A stretch of DNA of 64,000 nucleotides, from contig JAHDVF020000732.1 of assembly GCA_022606425.2 (NCBI GenBank), positions 744,001-808,000 on the forward strand, in the 5' to 3' direction. Source of the stretch: Lepidostoma basale (Eukaryota; Arthropoda; Insecta; Trichoptera; Lepidostomatidae). Both the position numbers and the translations under genes were made by a program. This document shows, one piece after another, positions 25,101 to 37,100 of the stretch. The notes beneath the pieces are model-generated. The model was not told where the DNA came from. It saw nothing but the letters and a program-made list of their open reading frames with translations, and searched no databases. Position 1 is the first letter of the stretch; each line of letters starts with the position of its first letter.

Positions 25101-28100
25101 AGAAGTCATCCTTCACAGCTTCATATTTGCTATTAACAGAGGCATACCCAATACAAGTAGTAGTCCATGCTAATTCTACTTCATCTTCATACTAAACTTC
25201 GTGACTATGTATGGTACATATGTGTCTATTGTTAATTTTCGACAGTTGATCAACGAGAGAGTTACCTTCGTCGGTGTCGTAGGGCAGCCAGCTGCGGTGG
25301 GAGTCCTGCGGGGGCAGCTCCGCGCAGCGCTCCGCCCGCGGGTCCGAGGCGGGGGGCTGCCAGCAGTGTCGCTCCTGGCGGCACACGCTCCTCTCTTCGA
25401 AGGGGCCCTGGCACTCCGCCCCTCCCCACATAGGTCTTCGGGAAATATATTGTTTTCTATTAAGGATTCCTTAAGATTAATGTGTTCATATACAAAGCAT
25501 TTATTTTTTCATAATCCATTATTTTGGCCGAAACTCTATGAATATGTATCAAAATTGATTTTCTATTTATTTTTTAATATGGTCAAGACAGGTGTTAGAA
25601 ACAACTACAATTTGTTGAATAAAATAATAATACACTTTTAATATTTGTATCTTAACCATTTTATTTGTTAACACCAGCCGGGTTGACTCCCACCGAAGCT
25701 TCGTCAGACGTAAACGAATATAAAGAATATTTATTCTCACACCCTGACGAAGCTCCGGCGGGAGCGAAACCGGTTGGGTTTAACAAATAAAGTGGTTTAG
25801 ATACAAATATTTAAAGTTTGTTATTATTTTATTCAATAATGTCACTCCACAAATTAAGTTCTCCGTGCGAAAGTTTAAAAGCTGTTTATTGAATTATTTG
25901 TAATTAGTTGTTTTTAACACCTAGTAATGCCAAGATAGGTTGGCGAAAGAATACAAAAAAATAATTAATCAATTGTGAAACGTGTATAACAGTGTTTCAG
26001 ATTTAAAATGTGTAAGAAATTTTTTCGTTTTCTTGTTTAAATTGCCGTGTTGCATGGAACGCCGAAACTCGATCATGTCGCTCTCTTGCCGCTCGACACA
26101 CGCCCAGTGAAGCCCCTTTACCCTGGTTCTGCAGAGTTCTTCTCCGGGCAGCACCAGGCCTCACGACTGGTCCTCTTCCCGCCCGATGAGGACCAGTCGT
26201 GATCAAACCACAGCAAGTTGCGTCTAAACACTTTTTGCTGATTTGTGTTTCGCCTGCTATGGTCTAGAACAACATTGGACGCTACTAGGGACACAAAATC
26301 TTAAATATTTAACGGAGATACCTGAAGTTTTCCAATTGCAAACGCCTGTGGAGTTTAACGCTACTTCTGAATATGTAAAGCTTGCGGTTTTTCTAAATTA
26401 TACTAAACACCCTTCAGGACTAATATCTAATATCTATAAAACGAACTATAAACGTAAAAAATCCTAATTAAATGTGTTTTTTTACTCAGACTCTGCCTCC
26501 GTAGCTTAAAAACGCATGCGCACATCTTACAGATAGGACGAGATTTTAGAATAAAAAATGGATATAAATTTACATAAATTTGAACTCCAGACGCCTTCGT
26601 CTCCCGGAGAGGGGGACTTCAAAAGTTCAATCGTTTTCGGTTTATTGCCACAGTGTTTGTTCGTCTCTCCAAAAAACACATTGTCCTTTAGAAACACATT
26701 TATTTAGCGCTCCCTCGCTCGATTAAAGACATTATATAGATAGTATTCCAAAATGCCTGACTAAAGATCTCTTTTTAAATCGGTTATATATATTATATAA
26801 TATTTATTATCGCGTTTCTGGTAGACCCGGCGGAACAAGTAACAAAAAATGAGATCTGCCCCGCCAACTGCCGCCTAACTTCTGAAAGTCGGAACAATGA
26901 AAGTCTCCAAGGAATGGAAAATGAAGTAGTTAGCGAAAGGTTCTCGGGGTTTTCATTATTTCCTTTCAATTATTCTGGAGCTTATTTACGATTGAAAAGC
27001 TTAAAGGAGTTGTGAAATGTGATTTATTTTATAACATCACAGAATCAACATAATAAAGAACGCGACTTGCAAACAAATATTAAAACATCTTTAATATTGA
27101 AGTCGGATCCTCATTTCTAATTAAATTTCTACAGAAAACCACATTCCTGAAAAATTCTAATAACTCTATACCTTTTTTTATAGTAATTGAAGTTGAAATA
27201 TTGTTTATGGTTATTATTTAGTTATTGTTTAAAAGATAACCCTAAAATATCTTCAATATATTTATTACAAAATAAAATAAGTTTATGTTTTTAAAAGCGA
27301 ATGTGCATATTTGTTTATAGAATGACCTTTGATAGCATTATTAATTAAGAGTAGAACCCGCCTGGATCAGTCTATTTCCCGCGGCGGAGTTCCATTGTTT
27401 GGTGCACGATGAGAGGAGCTCCTACAGCTCAGCTCAGTTCAGTCCCTCGCCACTTAGTAGGCACTCGTATTATGATCGGGTGAGGAAGTTAGCGGCGGAT
27501 GGCTCATAACTTCTACAGAGCTCGCGCCAGATATTATGTTCAAGTGAAATTAGTGCGCCGCTAACAATTAAAACTTTTGTAATAATCACCAGACTGATGT
27601 GCACAAACAATTTAATACTGAAGGATGTTGCCATTTTATTAAGCGGTAAAGTTCGATATACAATCGATGCTTAATTTTGATTTCCAAAAAATGAAAATGA
27701 CATTCTGATATAATAGTTAAAGACATTATTAATCATCAAAAACACGCATGCAACATTATTGAAGCCATAGAAATTACGACAAATGTCGTATTTCTAAAGT
27801 TAAGGGACGACAAAGTAAAATATAAATAGATTAATAGAAAACATGCCAACAAGAACGATAAATAACTCACTTCGAAGCTATTTCCCATAAATAAACGTGA
27901 TTATAATATATCACAATATCAATTTTAACGTTAGCTTTTGTATTTAAGTAAAAATATTTTTTGTACTTACGAAAACATGTTTATATCTTTATCTTTGTGT
28001 TGATAAAAACTATGACAATATATTGTTTTCCCGACAGTAAATTAAAACTTCAAAATAAACTCAAAAGTGGAAATAAATTTTAAATCATAAAGAAAATCAT

Positions 28101-31100
28101 CATTATGGTGTTCCATTGTGTTAACGCCACAAGTTTATCAAAATCATATTTTAAAAAGTCGTTTATTGTTTCTTGAACAATGATGTGAAACTCCATATTA
28201 AATATTGAATACGAATGAAACGTCTGATTTATACTAGTTTTATTGTAATATATGAGAATGCTTCGCTCTTTTAGGGCATTATCAAATCTCCATTAGTTAT
28301 TATCAATATCAGCATTTGGTAATGCCTTAGAGAGACGGAACATATCATTCCCATAAACTGTAATAAAACTTGTAAAAAAATGACTTTTTAATTGGTTTTC
28401 ACTACAAAGAGTCGATGAATAGTGCGGTACTTACGCGGGGCTATCACAGCGGCGCGAGCGGAGCCTCACTCCGTAGCCGCAGGGCCGCGAGCAGCCGCTC
28501 CAGGCCGTCCAGTTGCCCCAGCCGCCCGCCACGGGGGAACGGCTCTCCGCGCCCGACAGGCGCCCGTCGACCCGCTGGCAGTACCCGTCCACACACCACT
28601 AATAAATATTCAACTCCACTGAGAATACCCTCCGACAACACACGTTAACTTGATGTTTAACACACATTGAAATTAACCTTTTCAAATCCGCATTGCGTTC
28701 CCTCTACTGGAGGCCCCTTCTTGGTGATGCAGTAAAGAGAAGAATTCTTGTGGCCGCACCAGAGGTGGGTGCACGGCTCGATGAGCTCGAACTTCTGGCA
28801 GAGAGAGTACCTGGAAAAACGGCGCCATCCTTCTATTATTAAACTTCGACGTGTTTCTTAAGCCTCATCATTCGTTCCATCCCTTTTTCGTTACCCCTGT
28901 AATTCGGGCTGAAACCGCATCGAATTAAAGGAATTGAAACAAAGAACGTAAAGAAATGAAGAATTAGAGTCACGGAGAGAGACGATAAATCCAGATTATC
29001 CGCGGCGGGGAGGGGAGGGTCGCGGGAGAGCGCTACACATTGTACCTAATTCTGTTTAAAGCTCGCTAATCCGCTTACTGCAGAGTCGATTCAAAAGATT
29101 ACCAAATTAATTTCTTATTTGATTTTTATCCAAAACCGTTTGAAGGATTAATTATTTTTGGATATTTTATAGAATTTTGTTTTCTTGTCTTTTAAAGTTC
29201 GAAAATTTGAATTTAACGATTATTAATCTATGTTCATAAATACATGTTGAGTTGTATTGGAGATGTGGGAATCTGTTATGAGATGGGCTGAGCATGTGGA
29301 GAGAATGCTGTCGTCTCGGGTACCAAAGAGAATCGGTAGGCCTAGACTCCGATCGGAGGATGAGGTGAGGAAGGACGCTGCACAGCTACTGCAAATGAGA
29401 AACTAGAAACCCGCGGCAAGTGACACGAGTGGTTGGAGGCGAGGATTCATGGAGGGCAAGGCTCCATATGACTTGTAGATCCATCAAAAGAAAAGAATAA
29501 CCTATCAACGTTTAAATCTAAATTTTGACTTAAAATGTTTGATTTTTGTGGTAAGATTATTCAGATCTTTAGTTTTAACCTTTTTAACTACACATTTTAA
29601 TATTTACTTTAACTTATTATAATTATTTTCATATGTTTCACCAACCTACCCGCCACATAATAAATACTAAAAAGTATGAATTTATGTACAAGTAATAATA
29701 TTAAATAGTGAAGAAGCAGTGTTTAAACATTTTTATATAATAATATAACTTGACACCTATGGTATACATAGCTAAAGCGATCAGAGAGCATTTAGTATTG
29801 GATAAAAGTACTCGAAACATTCGTGTATCAATTAAACAATGGTAGCGACAATACATAAAAGATGTGAAGGAGTTTTTCAGCGAAAAGGGAAAAAAGGATG
29901 TGGCAGTCAAATGAAGCAATCACATCCCTTTGTGTAGAAAGGTACACCGTTGTAGATGTTGTTTGACAACTTGGAAAATAATAAAACTTGTTCAATGGAA
30001 AATAAAAATGTTTTCAGCAAAAGTTTGTACCGCACTTACCTTACCGCGCCGCTACACCTTCAGCCGTGGCTGATTCGCATACTTTTGGCGGGTTCCCACA
30101 AGTTCTTATTTCAGAGATAAAAATAGAAAATACCCTTTTTGAATATTTGTAAAACAAAACTGATACGAAAATAAACTCCAACTTCAAATTAAACTTCACC
30201 GTACCCTACCCCACCCCTCCCCTCTTCACTCTACACCAGGTCGGTCCAACCCACGACACAAGGCCAAGGACAGCCTTGTTTACGGCCCATCGCAAAAGCA
30301 CGAACGTGGGACTTTATAAAATTGGACAAAATAAATAAATATAATATTACGAAATGAAAAAAATTCACCTCAAATATCTAACCACCTTCAATATTTTGTT
30401 TATTTTATAAAAGTAAAAATAAATTGTTCAGCAACCATCGTTAATGTTTGTGATGACCATCATGTGTCCCGGACCGAAGACATAAATAAACTGATGTATT
30501 TTGCGATGCAGATAAATATAAACGTACCCATCTCCGTACTCCATGCGGCACTGCTCGTCCATGGTGAAGGTGTGCGTGGTACCCGGCTTCAGAATCGTGT
30601 GGTTCTTCCCGGGCGCGTTGAGGAGACAGGCCCATTGTCTGAAATAATATTCTCGCGTAATAATAATAACTGCAAAGTCATCCAACTACTTGTGGCTGAA
30701 ATTATTCGCAAACCAAACAGCTGGTGCTGTGAAAACGTGATTTATTGCTGTATCAGTTGGAACTACTTTGCCGAGATATTTCTTAATTTTTAAACACCAA
30801 ATCTGTATGTTTTATTCAAAATGAAATGAACTACTGAATAAATCTTATCAAATAGAAACAGAGCATTAAGCAACCTGTTACTAAATTAAACTAGTCGGGA
30901 CTTCTTTAGAGCGAAGTGCTTCTCCTGCTTTCTGACGGTGCCTGTAATTTCTCAAAGCCTGTTTCTCAAAGCCTGTTGATGTTAAGCTTTCTCGCCATCT
31001 TTACCAACTTATTTTAAATGATATTCATTTTCTAACTCATATTCTATCTTTTTTTGTATAAATTATTTCGTGATATTTTCAAAACTCTCTATTTATATAT

Positions 31101-34100
31101 TTGTTCATTTCTCTCTCCATTTATTATCTGTGTAGTAAATAATATCATAGTAATTTATATTTAACTTTTAAAAACTTTAATTTGAATGCAATTTTTTCTT
31201 GCCTTAATTTGTTATATGCTCAATTGTTTAGTTTAGTTAGTTTTAAGTAATTCTATGTATAATTTTTCACAATCTACAATAAGTATATTTACTGGTTATA
31301 ATAATGTATAAAAAAATTATGTCATAAATAGTGGGGTATCAGTAATGAGAGTCCTCTCACGATACTCCCATATTAAATCATATAAATAAATAAAATTAAA
31401 TAAAATAAAAATCGTTTGGTCGTCCATTGGTACTTTATTTGCCTTATTGCTCTTTATATTTTCAGAACACACTTTCTCCACTTGATCTCTCCAGTAACGT
31501 CTTCTCTGTCTTTGATACTTCTATCGGATCTTTACGATATGTATCGTTCGATCTGATCTAATTGCTTCCGATTTATAAGTACATTCTAATAATAACTTAC
31601 TTTAAAACGCGGTGGAACTCTTCTTTGGAACAAGTCGACCACGCAAACCTGTTGAAGTTGGCGGACACTGTTGGGGCCATGATCGTTCCTTTGGGCACCT
31701 CTTTCTCACATTTGTTTCCCGCGCTCGCGTCTCCGTCGTGAGTCAGGCCCAAACTAAAAACATTTCTCGATTATTGGTTTGTATACCAATTGCTAAAAAT
31801 ACTATCATATTTTAACAAATGAATTTAAATTCGACACCTAACAAAAACAAACGCTAGATTAGCAAGTTATTTTCTTCATTAAATAAACATTATAGTATTC
31901 AATATGTGGTTTTTTTAGTTTCAATTTTATCGATTGGTTTGCAGGAAAGTCTTTTAACATCTTTGCTGGTTTTTTGATCATTTTTTAATGTGGTAGATAC
32001 CCGTTGCTTTCCACTATATAATGATGATTGTACACATTTGATTTGCTATTGATAATCATGACATGTTATAGGTAGCTAGTCTATCGCTATTTTTATTGTC
32101 ACGTGAATTCTGCCAGATTAAAGGCAGCGTGATTTTTTCACTCTGTCACGGAGGCCATCTTTGTATGTTATTAAATTTAACTCGTGATATGATAAATAAA
32201 AGGTAAAAATAAGAATAGAAACAATAGAGGGACGAACATGTGTGCCATCTCGTGCGCGATGATGAAGGCGCTGGCCAGGCCTTCGTCCTTGTTGATGGCC
32301 GTGCTGCGAGCCCTGTCGCAAGCCCCCGCCATGGGCGCATAGCCCGAGGGCCCCCCCAGGTACTCGCGCGTCAGCCACACGGCCACGTCGTGCGGATTCT
32401 CATCTGCACATTCATCTCACACAAAGTTAGTTACATATACACCCACTCCTCCTCATTTCCTGATCATATGTTTTTACAAAAATAATCGAATGTCCTAGAA
32501 CGCCGTTATTTACCATAAAATACTTAAATTATTTTCATTTGTAGTATACCTGACATAAAATAATCATTAATGAATAAACAACTTCGTGCAAGCGGTCAAT
32601 CTTACTCAAATCTCTCTTGAAGTTTGTCTTTTTCTTTTTTTTTATATACTTTGTACATACAACACTATTAAAATTACACATCAGTTATGTTTCGGACAAC
32701 CAGTCCTTCTTCAGTGATACATATTATAAAGATACATATTTAAAATTGTTTACAAATATGTTCAGTTCCAAAATAAATCTTTATAACATCTGTCAAAATT
32801 GATCATATTTGTAAACAATTTTATAATATTTTTCCTTTGAATCTTTATAATATGTATCACTAAAGAAGGACTGATTGTCCGAAACATAATGGATATGTAA
32901 TTTTAATAGTGTTGTATATACCAAGTATATTAAAAAAAGACAAATAAAACATCTACAACACAAAGTGTTTAAAATGTGTGTGTGTGTGTTGGAAGTGTTT
33001 AAAATTATATTTATTGTTTCTTTAACAATGATGTTAAAATCTACATTAAACAATTATTTAAATGATAATAACGTGTTTTGCCTTTCTAAGGCATTATTTA
33101 TTATGTAGATTGTACTTTCATCATATAGTTATTTTATTATGCCTTAGAAACACATTCCCTTTATCTTTAATAATGTGACGTTAGACGTTTTTATTTGGAT
33201 TCATCAATTTTAGTGTAGAATCATAATTCGATTCCACGTCGGTCCTAGTAGTTTCCTCTGGTTTTAAATAGTCACCAAAATAAGTCATCAATATTCAAAA
33301 GCAAAATCACATTATGAGAAAACAAAATCGTTTTATGATTCTTCGTTTTTCCACAAAACGTTTTGTTTCGTTTTCTTTTCGCTGTTCACAATTGAAATAT
33401 TTATTCGTCGAAGTTTGAACTGTAATACCGCCTCCGCCATCCCCCCAGTCGAGTCAATATTTAACTCAGCAACTCCCTTTCCTGAATTATGTACAACGAC
33501 AAACGTTTCACAGAATGACTCTCAATTACCTTTGCGAATCCGGGTTATACCATAAGCAAGCAAATAAAATATTAATGATACATTATATGTACAATACTCT
33601 TTTGTTTTTATACTATCCCCCGGGGCTAGGTTCAATGGGGGGAAAATAACAAAATGCACGCTGATTTATAAATCAATTATACTAAATAATGAAAAGACAA
33701 TGTTTTAATTATTATAAAAAATGATAATTATGGAATTCCATGGTGTTAACGCCTTCCCTATAGGGCGCGATTTTTTTAATTTTAAAAATATTCATTTCTT
33801 TTTAATTTTTATATATACTGATATAATAATAAAAAATCGTTTATTTATATTTAAAAAAATAGAGCATGGTTCTTACATGAATCATTGAACATTTATAATG
33901 GAACTTATTTGATAATATGCACAAAATAAATGTATTTAAGATTACCTTGATCAGCAGTAATAAATTATGTTGATGTCACCTACGCGCAACATGCTAAACT
34001 TCAATTCCAAAATCGGTCGGTAAAACAGTTTTCTATTAAGCCCGTGCATGTGGTTTCCAAAATATGGAGATAGTTGAGACGTATTAACACAAGTGCGTGA

Positions 34101-37100
34101 GTTATTATTATCTTTCTTTTAATTCTATTTGCATCATGATGCACTGCAAGGTTAAGTTTATCTGGCAAAGATGGTAGTTTCATTTGTTGCATTGTGTTAA
34201 ATATAACCACAAATTAATTACTTCACGTAAGTAAAATGCAATAATTATTCAATGCAATCGTCAACTTTTTATTAAACAAGTTTTACCCATCAATCGGACA
34301 CGTAGTACAATACTCGTATACGCGTATACTATTTAGCAGCATTAATCACTACTTAATCTTCTATTCTATTCACTATTATACCGAAATTATAAGAAGTTAC
34401 GTGTCATCCAGTCATGCAGATATTTTACCACAAATTGTTTACAAAGTTAATTATATCGAGTCCTCTAGCCGTTGAATATGTGCGCGTATGTTTGCCTAAT
34501 GCTATAAAATGCCATAAGTTTTTTAAAGAAAGTACCACCACATTTCGCGAAACATCACATTTCCGGAATGAATCCGCTACCATAGTTACAGTAACAGTTT
34601 GGTATTGAGCGAATATTGTCTAAAAACAAATGGGGATAGTGTGCGAATTGTGAAAGAGTTTAACGAAAGTCCTGAAATATCTGGTGTTACGTGTTTGCAC
34701 GAAAATGGTTTACATTCAGTGTTTCAGGGGAAAAGTTTGTGCTGACCATCTCAAGTAGTCCAAAAGGTAAGAGCTCATTTTCTTCGTAATCTTACGATTA
34801 GAAAAGATTGATTTGCCATTCCGACAATGGAACATTCCTGTATATTATACGCGTCAATATTTTTCTAACACAAACATTCTCTAAAACTGAAAATCTTACT
34901 GCACCCAAAATCAACTTTATTATCATACCGGTTGTGGTCTAGAGGGCATGACCCGATTCCTTCTTCATAGCAATCAGCTATTTTCTACTTATATTGAAGA
35001 TTGTATAATAAAATATAATACCTAATCAATACAAATGAAAACGCCTGTTTTCTAGAAGTTTTATAATCATTTATGTGAATAATATTTTTTGCCTGTCTAA
35101 GGCATTATCAAACATTTGATAGGCAAAACATGTCATTCACATAAATTATAATAAAACATCTAAAAAAGAAACGTTTTCATTCGTATTAATTATGTAATAT
35201 AATATGGAATTCGACATCATTGTTCAAGAAATAATAAATTCTAATACTATTTTCAATCCTTAGTGTGAGTACTTGTATTTAAAAATGTTTAATATTTAAT
35301 AATATAAGAAATATAAGAATATTATAGCGTTATCGTAATACATTTCACCCCATCGGATTACCTCCTAAAAACAAGAGTCATGTTGGCAGATTCAATTGCT
35401 TCTAGTTCCCTCGCCTCCTCAAATAATTTAGGTAACATTTACCTTCATTACACACAGCTTCTACTGACAGGTATCTTCTATGTGATGAAACCTTATCGTC
35501 TACTTATTCTGAGACATTCAAATGACTTAAGTCGAAATAGAAAATATAAATCTAGACGTATTTTTATACTAGATATCCATGTTCTTGGGACTCTATTTGA
35601 TTGGATCGTTTGATCATTAGTTTTCGTGTCATATATAAAAGTTGTTTGTGCTTAGTACGGCTTATGCATACCTACTTAGGAATATCACTCAACCTATATG
35701 TATGCACTGTCACGAGACTAACGTTTTGATTCATAAATGTTTCGCATCGCTTTTCTCTGCTCAACCTTTTCTGCATTATTTCCCCCCCGAGGCTCATATT
35801 GGATATGAATAATGATTGCCGTTGGATTCATGAATATTGAGGCGATAAAGCGGGCGTCTTGTATTTGAATATTTCACTACGCACCAGGTTTTTCATATTT
35901 GAATAAGTATTTCGTTTATTTATTTTGTATCTAATATTAGCTTCTCTTCGTTTCGAAATTCTGAATCAATTACATTACAAGTAACATTATTTAAGTTCAA
36001 CAAAAAAATATTAAACGATAATTAAACCATCTTGAACCTTAAATGATTCATGGGATTGAATAACTCTAACTTATCGGTCATATTAAAATGTTTCTTTCAA
36101 GAATATTTTTATTTGTAGTCGAATATTTAATATCACTGGTTTATTGTTGAAATTAGACAAAAAATGACACTTTTGTGATTTTAACCAACAAAACACATCT
36201 TTATTTTTATACTCGTATTATCATTTATGATTTTTACGAGACACGTTAATGCAATATGTAACGAAATAATTACATGAATTCCTGATACTCATATCATAAT
36301 TATCGTAGATATATAGGTCATTAACACAATGAAAATAATCATTTGATCCAACCCTTGCAAAAAGGCGTCTCTGTAATATAATAAATTAATGATAATAATA
36401 ATAATAAAATGTAAAATATATATTTCATTTTCTTTCACTTGTTCTTTAGTTTCGATCAATTTCAGCAGCTCGCGGCCAGCTTATCTATCTGAAAATGGCA
36501 GTACGCTGCCGAAACCGGTCGTAACTGTAGACAAACATAAATAAAACTAAATATATGCTAAAAAGACATTTTTAAAAGTTTTTTGTTTTACTTTTGCTGT
36601 CTACTTTAGAAGTCAGAATATCACAAGTATTTAATTACCGTAGCCCAGTTTTCCAATGAGTCTGTAGTTCCACCGGTTGACGTCCTCTAGAGACTTCTTA
36701 GCGTTCCCCTCTTCCACCATGGAGTCCTTCTTATCGTCATAAAAGATTAGCCTCGCCAGGACCAGGTGGAGATTGGCATCAAGCGACGGGTCTTTGTATA
36801 TGGCGCTGACCTACATTTGGCGTAAATCTCAACTATAATACTTATATTATCGAAGAAAAATATAACTAAAATATTGTTGTGAGGTACAAGCAAAGATACA
36901 ACAATAAGACGTACAATATTCAGCAGCGCCATGATGTACTGCTTTATCCGGTCCTTGCCGTGGAAGTTGATGACGGTGTGGTCCACGGCGATGGCGATCT
37001 CCAGCCACCTCTCGGCCACATTCGTCGATAGAATATCTGCCGAGGACATTAGTATTACGGAAATGATTCTATTCTACTGTGAATTTCAAAACAATTCTTA

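Noticed and set aside
25969..26206. Possible extra ADAMTS exon ([19 protein letters not shown])
   Set aside because: Exons 8 and 9 join in phase and complete the TSP1 repeat without it. No clean acceptor-donor pair keeps the frame, and the motif lacks the expected cysteines.
26243..26467. 75-codon frame ([20 protein letters not shown]) as a small gene
   Set aside because: No start context, domain or splice evidence; intronic, and probably an unrecognised repeat.
33725..33760. GGAATTCC-centred palindrome as a restriction or operator site
   Set aside because: It recurs at 28105 and 50722 as part of a repeat edge, so it is explained by a dispersed element.
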